DNA of 64,000 nt from an uncultured Clostridia bacterium (GTDB taxonomy: Bacteria > Bacillota > Clostridia > Christensenellales > CAG-917): NCBI GenBank assembly GCA_934277615.1, contig CAKQUV010000003.1, positions 1-64,000 on the forward strand, given 5' to 3'. The notes under the pieces were generated by a model, which saw only the letters and a program-made list of their open reading frames with translations, did not search any database and was not told where the DNA came from. The number at the start of each line of letters is the position of its first letter. Position 1 is the stretch's first letter. Shown piece after piece: positions 45,733 through 54,534 of the stretch. The translations under genes were made by a program, and so were the position numbers.

Positions 45733-47431
45733 AAAGACACAAAACGATGTTTATCATTGCAATTCGGCGCACAAAAGCACCGATTTGAATGAAAATAATC
45801 AAAATGCAAAAGCAAGGAAGCGAGGCAAAAGCAAAACGCATTCCACGCCTGCGCGCATAGACAACGCAAGTTTTCTTGCGCTGCTTATACGTAGTTTCGT
45901 GTCTTTTTCTCTTATCATAATTCTCGGCGTGGTGGCGATATTCGGCGTTGTCAGCTGGGCGGTTACCAACCAAAACGTCAAGATGGAAGAAAAGAGCGTC
46001 GCCGATTATGCCGAGCAACTTAAAAACGGCAAGTATTCCGACGTGCCTGCCGAAAAACTTTTCGGAAAAGGCGGTTGGCTCGAGATTTCCGACAAAAACG
46101 GCAAAGTGGTATATTCCACGCAATCCGAGCCGGGGGCTTATACAAAAGGCGAGCTTGATTGGATACAAAAATTCGGATCTAACGAAACAGTGGAACTTCA
46201 CAAACTTTCCGACGATCCGTACTATTATCTCATTGTCAAAACATATTACGATGAAAACGGCGAAAAGCAAGACCAGTTTTTGGCTCTCGACTCCTCATAC
46301 AGGGTTTTGTCGGGCAATATTCCCACCACGGCAGGAAAGACGTTCACCGTGCGTGAATTTGATTTTCTCACTTACAACGCGGTCCACGGCAAGCAAACGC
46401 TCACCAAATACACCTTCGAGGGCAACGACGGCGAGACATATTACGCCATAATGCTCGACCAACACGAGCGCAAGAACACTGCCGCATACGTTGTGGTTAT
46501 CATTATCGGCGCGTGCATACTCGCATTGTTCGCAGGCGTTATGGTGCTTTACGTAAGATATATCAACAAGCACGTTCAAAAACCGCTCGACATGCTCGAG
46601 GGCGGCATGGCAAGTTTTGCAAACGGCGAAAAAATAGGGCATCTCGATTACAAAGGTTCAAAGGAATTCGAGCGGCTGTACGACAGCTTCAACGAAATGG
46701 TCGACATGCTCGGCGCAAGCGAAAAGCAGCGCAAAGCGCTGGAAGAGGACAAGCAGAGAATGCTAGCAGGTCTTTCCCATGACCTCAAAACGCCGATAAC
46801 CATAATTCAAGGATTCACCAAAGCCATAAAAGATGGGCTCGTAAGCGAAGATGACAAGCAAAAATATTTGCAGATTATACTCAATAAATCCACGCAAATG
46901 GGCGACTTAATCAACCAATTCTACGAGTACAACAAACTTGAACATCCTGATTTCGCACTGGAAATAAAGCGCCTGGACGTGGCGGAACTCGCGCGCACTT
47001 TCCTTGCCGGCATATATGACGAATTCGAGCTCAGAGGATACAATCTCGACACTCAGATTACGGAAGAGAGGCTTGATTGCGACGTTGACGCAAAACAACT
47101 CACTCGCGTATTCGAAAACGTTGTAAGCAACTTCTTCAAATACACGCCGCAAGGCACGACGCTCTTGTTTGTCGCGGAAAAAGATGGCGACAAGGCGGTT
47201 ATACACATTGCGGACAACGGCCCCGGCATAAACGACGAGAGCAAAAACGACGTTTTCGAGGCGTTTGTTGTGGGCGAGAAATCTCGCAAAGGGCAGGGCT
47301 CGGGACTTGGACTTGCAGTGTGCAAAAAGATAATAGAAATGCACGGCGGCACCATAACCCTCGCAAAAGAGCCGATAGAGGGCTACAGCACGCAGTTTGA
47401 CATCACGCTTGATCTGGCGGAAGAAAGATGA
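45719..47431 (+). CDS. Sensor histidine kinase
   Basis: 570 residues from TTG 45719, overlapping the regulator gene. Cytoplasmic basic start, helix 1 (about 52-82), an extracellular sensor region of about 170 residues, helix 2 (about 255-280), HAMP domain, then HisKA with H354 (LAGLSHDLKTPITIIQGF) and a HATPase domain (N box VVSNFFKYTP, G1 DNGPGIND, G2 GQGSGLGLAVCKKI). Phosphorylates the adjacent OmpR-type regulator. The signal is unknown. ispE starts inside its stop codon (ATGA). Confidence 0.93.
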   Translation: MKNNKKTQNDVYHCNSAHKSTDLNENNQNAKARKRGKSKTHSTPARIDNASFLALLIRSFVSFSLIIILGVVAIFGVVSWAVTNQNVKMEEKSVADYAEQLKNGKYSDVPAEKLFGKGGWLEISDKNGKVVYSTQSEPGAYTKGELDWIQKFGSNETVELHKLSDDPYYYLIVKTYYDENGEKQDQFLALDSSYRVLSGNIPTTAGKTFTVREFDFLTYNAVHGKQTLTKYTFEGNDGETYYAIMLDQHERKNTAAYVVVIIIGACILALFAGVMVLYVRYINKHVQKPLDMLEGGMASFANGEKIGHLDYKGSKEFERLYDSFNEMVDMLGASEKQRKALEEDKQRMLAGLSHDLKTPITIIQGFTKAIKDGLVSEDDKQKYLQIILNKSTQMGDLINQFYEYNKLEHPDFALEIKRLDVAELARTFLAGIYDEFELRGYNLDTQITEERLDCDVDAKQLTRVFENVVSNFFKYTPQGTTLLFVAEKDGDKAVIHIADNGPGINDESKNDVFEAFVVGEKSRKGQGSGLGLAVCKKIIEMHGGTITLAKEPIEGYSTQFDITLDLAEER

Positions 47432-48204
47432 ACAAAGAAACGACTTTTACAATCTCAGTGCCCGCAAAGCTCAATTTATCACTTGCCGTTACCGGCAAAA
47501 GAGAGGGCTTGCATACGCTCGACATGATTGTGTGTCCTTACGCGAAGTATGAGGACATCGTTTCGTTTTATCCGCAAAATAACACTGTCGGCATAACGGA
47601 AGTGAAGATAGATTGCGCCTTGCAAGGTTTTGACGAAGCAAGATTCAAGGCGGCGTTGAAGGACAAACTTGACGTCATCGCAAGAAGGGCAAACATCGGC
47701 GGAAGTTTGTATATTTGCAAAAACATTCCCCTCGGCGCAGGCATGGGCGGCTCTTCCGCAAGCATTGTCGGCGCACTTAAAGCAATAGAGGCGTATTGTG
47801 CGTCGATAGGTAAAAACATGGCGTTAGATACCGCTTTTTTGCTATCTCTCGGCAGCGACGTGCCATGTATGTACAAGGGCGGCGTTTGCCGTGTGAGAGG
47901 CGTGGGCGAGATTGTGGAGCGGCTCTCTTGCGACGATATTCCGAATTTTGAAATCGTTGTGGTCGAGGGCGGCGCGGACAGCGGCGAGTGCTACAAGACC
48001 TATGACAAACTAGGCAAGGATTATAGCGGTTTGGCAATTCCTAAAAACGCTATAGAGGCGCTTGAAATCAACAGAAACGATTTGTTTGAAGCGTCCTGCA
48101 TCGTAAACCCTCGCATAAAAGAAACGGTAGAAAGGTTAAAAGACGAGGGAATAAGCAAAGTTTTTATGACGGGCAGCGGCAGCGGTCTGTTTTACGTGAT
48201 TTGA
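47428..48204 (+). CDS. ispE: 4-diphosphocytidyl-2-C-methyl-D-erythritol kinase (IspE), GHMP kinase
   Basis: 258 residues, slightly short for IspE (about 280). N-terminal VPAKLNLSLAVTGKREGLHT, ATP-binding PLGAGMGGSSASIVGALKA, LGSDVPCMYKGG and the final VFMTGSGSGLFYVI are IspE positions. It phosphorylates CDP-ME in the MEP isoprenoid pathway. The N-terminal H-motif reads LHTLDM rather than the usual YHxLxx, so activity should be checked. Translationally coupled to the kinase gene. Confidence 0.85.
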   Translation: MNKETTFTISVPAKLNLSLAVTGKREGLHTLDMIVCPYAKYEDIVSFYPQNNTVGITEVKIDCALQGFDEARFKAALKDKLDVIARRANIGGSLYICKNIPLGAGMGGSSASIVGALKAIEAYCASIGKNMALDTAFLLSLGSDVPCMYKGGVCRVRGVGEIVERLSCDDIPNFEIVVVEGGADSGECYKTYDKLGKDYSGLAIPKNAIEALEINRNDLFEASCIVNPRIKETVERLKDEGISKVFMTGSGSGLFYVI

Positions 48205-48221
48205 AAAAGTTTACAAATTTG

Positions 48222-48299
48222 GCAAAAAAAGTTGCAAAATTGACAAAAGTATAAAAAATGTCAATGCAAATTTGCAATATTTGCAAAAAAAGTTGCAAA
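48222..48299 (+). promoter_or_regulatory. Paired 17-base direct repeats upstream of glgB
   Basis: GCAAAAAAAGTTGCAAA occurs exactly at 48222-48238 and again at 48283-48299, 61 bases apart (about six helical turns). The second copy ends seven bases before the -35 box of glgB, and TTTGCAA/TTGCAAA half-sites lie between them. This looks like a pair of regulator sites that could loop. Confidence 0.6.
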
Positions 48300-48305
48300 T
48301 TGCTA

Positions 48306-48334
48306 TTGTGTGCGCGCGTATTTTTTGATACAAT
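48306..48334 (+). promoter_or_regulatory. Promoter of glgB-glgC-glgD
   Basis: TTGTGT (48306-48311), 17 bases, TACAAT (48329-48334), about 60 bases before the glgB ATG. Confidence 0.7.
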
Positions 48335-48393
48335 AATTATAAAGTATTACCAAAGCGATAAATATTGCTTTTTTGTCGCTTTACGGAGAGTTT

Positions 48394-50286
48394 ATGGCAA
48401 AAATCAAAGACAGTTATGCAAGTTATTTGTTCCACGAGGGGACGAATTACCAAGCGCATAAAATGTTTTCACCGACGCCCGACGTAGAAAACGGCGTCGA
48501 CGGATGGGATTTCGCAGTATGGGCGCCAAACGCAAAGAGCGTATTCGTTGTGGGCGACTTCAACGGCTGGAGCGAGAGCGCAAACCCAATGCAAATGCAA
48601 GACGACGGCGTATGGACGACGTTTATTGCAGGCGCGCAGCAATTTCAGGCTTACAAGTATGCGATTACATCGCAAGACGGCACCACGGTCTATAAGTGCG
48701 ACCCCTATGGTCTGCATTTCGAAACCGCGCCTGCCAACGCGTCCAAACTTTACGACATTTCCGGCTATCGTTGGAAGGACAAAAAGTGGATGAGGGAAAG
48801 AGAAAATTTCAACCCCTACGGCAGTCCTATCAACATTTACGAGATTCATTTCGGCTCATGGCGCAAGTACGCCGACGGCAATTACATCAATTACAGCGCA
48901 ATGGCGGACGAGCTTATCCCGTACGTCAAAAAAATGGGCTACACGCACATCGAGATTATGCCTTTGACAGAATATCCCTTTGACGGAAGTTGGGGATATC
49001 AGACCACGGGCATGTTTGCGCCCACCTCACGCTATGGCACGCCAAAAGACCTTATGGAATTTGTGGACAGATGCCATCGCGCAGGAATAGGTATCATTCT
49101 CGACTGGGTGCTTGCGCACTTCCCGCGCGACGAGCAAGGTCTGCGCCTCTTTGACGGCACGCCTCTTTACGAATACGCCGATCCTCGCAAGGGCGAGCAT
49201 AAAGAGTGGGGCACTATGGTTTACGATTTCGGCAAGAACGAAGTCAAATCTTTCCTCATATCCGCTGCGATGTTCTGGTTTGATACCTACCACATCGACG
49301 GCATTCGTTGCGACGCGGTCGCGAGCATGCTCTATCTCGATTACGGTCGCAAAGACGGCGAGTGGGCTCCCAACCAATACGGCGGCAACTACAATCTCGA
49401 GGCAAAAGATTTCTTGAAGCAAATGAACACCGCAATACTTTCCAAGTATCACGGCGCGCTCACCATTGCCGAGGAATCAACCGCATATCCCATGATTACA
49501 AAGCCGGCATACGACGGCGGTTTGGGATTCAATTTCAAGTGGAACATGGGTTGGATGAACGACAGTTTGCATTATCTTTCCCTCGATCCGTTCTTCAGAA
49601 AAGACAACCACAACAATCTTACGTTCGCAATCACGTACGCGTATAGCGAGAACTATATTCTCCCGATTTCTCACGACGAGGTCGTGCACGGCAAGTGCAG
49701 TATGATAAACAAAGTGCCGGGCGATTACGACGAGAAGTTTGAGGGGCTCAAGGCGTTTTACGGATTTATGATGGGGCATCCCGGCAAGAAACTCAACTTT
49801 ATGGGCAACGAGTTTGCGCAGTTTATAGAATGGAATTACACGCAACAACTTGATTGGTTCTTGCTGGATTATCCGCGTCATCGCACTTTCCAGAAGTTTA
49901 TGAAAGACCTCAACGATTTCTATCTTGAGAACAAGGCGATGTGGCAGCTCGATTGCACGTACGACGGCTTCAAGTGGATAGTGGTTGACGACAACACGCA
50001 AAACGTCGTGTCCTTTATGCGTAAGGCGGCGGACGGCGAATACGTCGTTTGCATAGTCAACTTCTCGCCCGTGGAGCGTCTTAAATACGTTATGGGCGTG
50101 CCCGAAGGCGTAACGTACAAAGCGGATTTGTATTCCGCGCTCAAAAAGTACGGCGGTGAAGAGGAGCGTCGCCCCTCGTTCAGAGCGACGGCAAAACCCT
50201 CGCACGGCTATCCGTACTCAATCAAAGTTAATATTCCGAAAAATTCGGTTATGTTTTTGAAACCTGAATATAAGGAGGAGAAATGA
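48394..50286 (+). CDS. glgB: 1,4-alpha-glucan branching enzyme
   Basis: 630 residues from ATG 48394 (CGGAGAG upstream). CBM48 domain (WDFAVWAPNAKSVFVVGDFN), GH13 barrel with GIGIILDWVLAHFPRDEQGL, the nucleophile region GIRCDAVASMLYLDY, the acid region IAEESTAYP and LPISHDEVVHGKCSM, and a C-terminal beta domain. Cuts alpha-1,4 chains and makes alpha-1,6 branches. Lacks the extra N1 domain of E. coli GlgB. Overlaps glgC by ATGA. Confidence 0.96.
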   Translation: MAKIKDSYASYLFHEGTNYQAHKMFSPTPDVENGVDGWDFAVWAPNAKSVFVVGDFNGWSESANPMQMQDDGVWTTFIAGAQQFQAYKYAITSQDGTTVYKCDPYGLHFETAPANASKLYDISGYRWKDKKWMRERENFNPYGSPINIYEIHFGSWRKYADGNYINYSAMADELIPYVKKMGYTHIEIMPLTEYPFDGSWGYQTTGMFAPTSRYGTPKDLMEFVDRCHRAGIGIILDWVLAHFPRDEQGLRLFDGTPLYEYADPRKGEHKEWGTMVYDFGKNEVKSFLISAAMFWFDTYHIDGIRCDAVASMLYLDYGRKDGEWAPNQYGGNYNLEAKDFLKQMNTAILSKYHGALTIAEESTAYPMITKPAYDGGLGFNFKWNMGWMNDSLHYLSLDPFFRKDNHNNLTFAITYAYSENYILPISHDEVVHGKCSMINKVPGDYDEKFEGLKAFYGFMMGHPGKKLNFMGNEFAQFIEWNYTQQLDWFLLDYPRHRTFQKFMKDLNDFYLENKAMWQLDCTYDGFKWIVVDDNTQNVVSFMRKAADGEYVVCIVNFSPVERLKYVMGVPEGVTYKADLYSALKKYGGEEERRPSFRATAKPSHGYPYSIKVNIPKNSVMFLKPEYKEEK

Positions 50287-51482
50287 TGGGCAAAATATCC
50301 AAGAAGGAATGCATTGCAATGCTGCTCGCAGGCGGACAAGGCACAAGACTGGGCGTTCTCACGTCCTCGGTCGCAAAGCCGGCAGTTCCGTTCGGCGCGA
50401 AGTATCGCATCATCGATTTTCCGCTTTCCAACAGTATCAACAGCGGTATCGACACAATAGGCGTGCTTACGCAATATCGTCCGTTTGAATTGCACCAATA
50501 CATAGGCAACGGTCAGCCGTGGGATCTCGACAGGCTCAGCGGCGGCATCTACGTTTTGCCTCCGTACATGGGCGCAAAGTCGGGCGAATGGTACAAAGGC
50601 ACGGCAAACGCCATTTATCAGAACATAGACTTTATCGACAACTACAACCCCGATTACGTCGTGATTTTGAGCGGTGATCACATCTACAAGATGGATTATC
50701 ACGATATGCTCAAAGAGCACAAAAAGAACAATGCGGATTGCACAATCGCAGTGCGCGACGTACCCATTGAAGAGGCAAGCCGTTTCGGCATCCTCAACCT
50801 CAAAAAGAACAGCAAACAGATCGAGGAGTTTGAGGAAAAGCCCAAACATCCAAAGAGCACCAAGGCTTCTATGGGTATCTACATCTTCACGTGGGAAAAA
50901 CTTCGTCAATATCTCATCGATGACGAGAACGACAAAGAGAGCGAAAACGACTTTGGCAAAAACATCATCCCCAAAATGCTTGCGGACAACCAAAGAATGT
51001 ATGCTTATCAATTTGACGGTTACTGGAAGGATGTCGGAACAATCTCTTCCCTTTGGGAAGCGAATATGGACATTCTCAACGGCAGCGAGCTCAATCTTGA
51101 CGACGATAAGTGGAAGATTTATGCAAGAAACAACGCAGAGCCGCCACACTACGTATCGCCCACGGGCAGAGTTATCAATTGCCTCGTCAGCGAAGGTACC
51201 GTTATCGACGGCACAGTGCGCGACAGCATAGTGTCCAACTCCTGCAAGATAGGCAAGGACGCTTATGTGGAATCGTCCATAATCATGCCCGGCGCAGTCA
51301 TCGAGGACGGCGCGGACGTAAGATATTCCATCGTCGGTTGGAATGCGGTCGTCGGCAAAAACAGCATGGTGGGCGAAACGTTGTCGCATTGCAACCCCGG
51401 CGAGTGGAAAATCAGCGTAATCGCACCCAATTACGAATTGCCTGCAAATTCCGTCGTCGGCGCCAACGAAATGATAGGTTAA
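50283..51482 (+). CDS. glgC: Glucose-1-phosphate adenylyltransferase
   Basis: 399 residues. AAGGAGGAG site inside glgB. Nucleotidyltransferase start MLLAGGQGTRLGVLTSSVAK, KPAVPFGAKYRIIDFPLSNS, the substrate region GTANAIYQNIDF and a C-terminal left-handed beta-helix (GTVIDGTVRDSIVSNSCKIG). Makes ADP-glucose, the committed step of glycogen synthesis. Followed 12 bases later by glgD. Confidence 0.96.
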   Translation: MMGKISKKECIAMLLAGGQGTRLGVLTSSVAKPAVPFGAKYRIIDFPLSNSINSGIDTIGVLTQYRPFELHQYIGNGQPWDLDRLSGGIYVLPPYMGAKSGEWYKGTANAIYQNIDFIDNYNPDYVVILSGDHIYKMDYHDMLKEHKKNNADCTIAVRDVPIEEASRFGILNLKKNSKQIEEFEEKPKHPKSTKASMGIYIFTWEKLRQYLIDDENDKESENDFGKNIIPKMLADNQRMYAYQFDGYWKDVGTISSLWEANMDILNGSELNLDDDKWKIYARNNAEPPHYVSPTGRVINCLVSEGTVIDGTVRDSIVSNSCKIGKDAYVESSIIMPGAVIEDGADVRYSIVGWNAVVGKNSMVGETLSHCNPGEWKISVIAPNYELPANSVVGANEMIG

Positions 51483-51494
51483 GGAGGAGAAATT

Positions 51495-52610
51495 ATGAAA
51501 AACAATACGATGAGCATTTTGTTTGCGTCCGATCCGGACAGCCATCTCAACGATTTGACAATTCATCGCACCACGGCGTCTCTTCCGTTCGGCGGCAGAT
51601 ATCGTCTTATCGACTTTACTTTGTCCAACCTCGTGCATGCCAATATCACGACAATCGGTATCGTTACTCGCAACAACTATAACTCCCTTATGGACCACCT
51701 CCGTATGGGGCGCGATTGGGATTTAAACAGAAAAAACAGCGGTCTTACGCTTTTCCCGCCCTTCGTTTTCAACAGCGAACACGAAGTGTACAAGGGCAAA
51801 ATCGAGGCTCTCTACAACTTGCGCGGCTACCTTATGAACAACAATGAGGAGTACGTTGTCATATCCAACACCAATATTGCGTGCAACATCGATTTTGAAC
51901 AAGTCGAGGCGTTCCACATCAACAAAGGCGCGGATATCACAGTACTTACGTACAGAACAGACGACGTAAACGCACGTAAACTCATAATCACCGCCGATAA
52001 AAACGACAGAATTACCGATATGAGATACGCCGTCGCAAGCGACGCAGGCAAGCAACTTTGCAATCTCAATATATACTTCATCAAGAAGGACTTGCTCATT
52101 TCTCTCGTTGATAACGCCTATGCTCACGGCTGCTATGATTTTGAAAAGGACATCCTTCAGGCAAATCTCGCGGATTTGTATATAATGAATTATGAAGTCA
52201 AGGAATACGTCGCCGTCATCGACCGTATCCCGACCTACTTCAAAGCCAGTATGGACTTGCTCAAACCCGAAGTGAGAGAGGCTCTGTTCTACAAGCATTC
52301 AACCATCCTTACCAAGGTCAAGGACAGCGTTCCCGCAAGGTACAAAGAGGGAGCTGACGTCAAAAATTCCATCATCGCCGACGGTTGCGTCATAGACGGC
52401 ACGGTTGAGAACTCCATTCTTTTCCGTAGCGTCAAAGTCGGCAAAGGCGCCGTTATCCGCAACTCCATTGTCATGGAGGACACCATTGTCATGGAAAACG
52501 CAACCCTCGACTACACCATCACCGATAAGGACGTCATCATCCAACCAAACCGTGTGTTGAGCGGGTATGAGACTTATCCGATGGTTGTCGTCAAAGGCAA
52601 AGTGATTTAA
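51495..52610 (+). CDS. glgD: GlgD, ADP-glucose pyrophosphorylase regulatory subunit
   Basis: 371 residues, AAGGAGGAG site. GlgC-like fold but the N-terminal loop GGQGTRL is replaced (ILFASDPDSHLNDLTIHRTT), so it should not be catalytic. C-terminal beta-helix kept (SIIADGCVIDGTVENSILFR). In Firmicutes GlgD pairs with GlgC and raises its activity. Last gene of glgBCD before a repeat cluster. Confidence 0.93.
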   Translation: MKNNTMSILFASDPDSHLNDLTIHRTTASLPFGGRYRLIDFTLSNLVHANITTIGIVTRNNYNSLMDHLRMGRDWDLNRKNSGLTLFPPFVFNSEHEVYKGKIEALYNLRGYLMNNNEEYVVISNTNIACNIDFEQVEAFHINKGADITVLTYRTDDVNARKLIITADKNDRITDMRYAVASDAGKQLCNLNIYFIKKDLLISLVDNAYAHGCYDFEKDILQANLADLYIMNYEVKEYVAVIDRIPTYFKASMDLLKPEVREALFYKHSTILTKVKDSVPARYKEGADVKNSIIADGCVIDGTVENSILFRSVKVGKGAVIRNSIVMEDTIVMENATLDYTITDKDVIIQPNRVLSGYETYPMVVVKGKVI

Positions 52611-52990
52611 TAATTGCGCCGAATGCTAAACACGTGTCACTTATCTCTTTGAGATAACTTGACACATATTTAGGCGCAAACGTCCTACACAAAAGCAATC
52701 GGAGCATTGCTTTTGTGCGTAAGGTCTCACAACCTTGAGACGGCTCGGCGGTTGTTCGGATAGAAAGTTGATGCTCACAATAACTCTTCGTGGAGTTATA
52801 AACTACGGCTCCGCCTGTCTACGAGCAACGTTAGGCGCAATTAATTGCGCTATAGAATATTCCTTTTGTCATTCCGAGGGAACGAAGTGACCGTGGGAAT
52901 CCAGCGTAGCGAAAATATGGAATATTCCACAATTATTAATTAATAATTATCAATTATTAATTAAACTCATAATTATTCCCCATAAGGAGA
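52611..52990. repeat. Repeat cluster separating glgD and glgA
   Basis: Immediately after the glgD stop: GCGCCGAATGCTAAACACG as at spo0A, with a TTATCTC/GAGATAA hairpin and TTAGGCGCA; then CACAAAAGCAAT/ATTGCTTTTGTG; then an AACTC/GAGTT-rich part and GGCGCAATTAATTGCGC; then TTGTCATTCCGAGGGAACGA flanked by GAATATTCC on both sides (52857 and 52919), and the AT-rich TTAATTAATAATT tail. No gene lies in these 390 bases. Confidence 0.8.
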
Positions 52991-53000
52991 ATTAGTATCC

Positions 53001-54425
53001 ATGAAAATATTATTTGTCGCATCAGAATCAATGCCGTTTGTGCGCTCGGGTGGTCTCGGGGACGTCGCAGGGGCGTTGCCAAAAGCGCTCAATGCGCTCG
53101 GACACGATTGCAGGGTTATCATCCCGTTCTACAAAGAGGAAATAAGCGAAAGTTATCGCGATACGTTCCGTTTTGTCGCTTCCACGTACGTGGATCTCAG
53201 TTGGCGCAGGCAATACTGCGGCGTATACGAGGCGGTCTATGACGGCGTAACGTACTACTTTGTGGATAACGAGTACTATTTCAAGCGCAAAGGGCTTTAC
53301 GGACACTTTGACGACGGCGAACGCTTTGCGTTCTTCTCCAAAGCGGTTTTGGAAGTCTTGCCGCTTATCGACTTCTATCCCGACGTCCTCCATGCCAACG
53401 ATTGGCACACTGCGCTCACGCCTGTGTTCCTCGACGTATTCTATCGTTTCAACGAGGATTATCGCAACATCAAAACAGTGTTTACAATCCATAATATCGA
53501 GTTTCAGGGCAAGTACGGCGACGGACTTATCAGCGACATTCTCGGCTTGCCGGACTGGGCTCGTCCGCTCGTCATGAACGGCGATTGCGTCAACTATATG
53601 AAGGGCGGCATCGAATCGTCCAACGCAGTTACCACCGTCAGCGAAACGTACGCCAACGAAATTCTTGATCCGTTCTATTCCTACGGGCTTGAAGGCATTT
53701 TGAGCCAGCGCCGTTTCAAACTTCACGGCGTTGTCAACGGCATAGATCAAAAGGTCTATGATCCAAAGACGGACAAGCGCCTCTTTGCCAACTACACGCT
53801 CAAGGACTATGCAAAGAAGAAAGCGGAAAACAAAAAAGCGCTTTGCGAGATGATAGACCTTCCGTTTGACGAAAATCGTCCGCTTGTGGCAATGGTTACA
53901 AGGCTCACCGAGCAAAAAGGACTCGATCTTGTCGGCACTGTCATAGACGACGTAATGCGCGCGGACATTCAAGTGGTTGTTCTCGGCACGGGCGATTGGA
54001 AGTACGAGAATATGATAAAATCGGTCGAGAGCAGATATCCCAACAAATTCCGCGGTATCTTGGCGTTCTCGGGCGATCTTGCGAGCAAACTTTACGGCGC
54101 AAGCGACATCTTCCTTATGCCCAGCAAATTCGAGCCGTGCGGACTTTCGCAGCTCATCGCAATGAGATACGGCTCCGTACCCGTAGTGCGTGAAACGGGC
54201 GGACTTAAGGACACCGTTCCTGCCTACAATCCCGAAACGGGCGAAGGCAAAGGTTTCACCTTCAAGACGTACAACGCATACGATATGCTCGACGCGATTT
54301 GGCGCACATACGCAACTTACAACGACAAGGATAATTGGAACAAAATCGTCGCAAACGATATGAATTCCGATTTCGGTTGGGAAGTGAGCGCAAACAAGTA
54401 CGTCGATATCTACAAAAACCTTTGA
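53001..54425 (+). CDS. glgA: Glycogen synthase
   Basis: 474 residues, AAGGAGAA site. GT5 fold: MKILFVASESMPFVRSGGLG with the KTGGL-like ADP-glucose loop changed to RSGGLG, HANDWHTALTPVFLD, VTRLTEQKGLDL, and PSKFEPCGLSQLIAMRYGSV. Extends alpha-1,4-glucan from ADP-glucose. Separated from glgD by a repeat cluster, so it may have its own promoter. Confidence 0.96.
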   Translation: MKILFVASESMPFVRSGGLGDVAGALPKALNALGHDCRVIIPFYKEEISESYRDTFRFVASTYVDLSWRRQYCGVYEAVYDGVTYYFVDNEYYFKRKGLYGHFDDGERFAFFSKAVLEVLPLIDFYPDVLHANDWHTALTPVFLDVFYRFNEDYRNIKTVFTIHNIEFQGKYGDGLISDILGLPDWARPLVMNGDCVNYMKGGIESSNAVTTVSETYANEILDPFYSYGLEGILSQRRFKLHGVVNGIDQKVYDPKTDKRLFANYTLKDYAKKKAENKKALCEMIDLPFDENRPLVAMVTRLTEQKGLDLVGTVIDDVMRADIQVVVLGTGDWKYENMIKSVESRYPNKFRGILAFSGDLASKLYGASDIFLMPSKFEPCGLSQLIAMRYGSVPVVRETGGLKDTVPAYNPETGEGKGFTFKTYNAYDMLDAIWRTYATYNDKDNWNKIVANDMNSDFGWEVSANKYVDIYKNL

Positions 54426-54534
54426 TATTCTATATCAATCCATTGTAAAACCGCGACTACACGGCAAAAATGTAGTACAATAATACGCAATAAACATCTT
54501 TCGTCCGAGGGGGAAGCGGAAGGAAGGAATAATA

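Noticed and set aside
50208..51698. Long minus-strand reading frame opposite glgC and glgD
   Set aside because: Same reason: antisense to two clear genes, with no ribosome site or family likeness.
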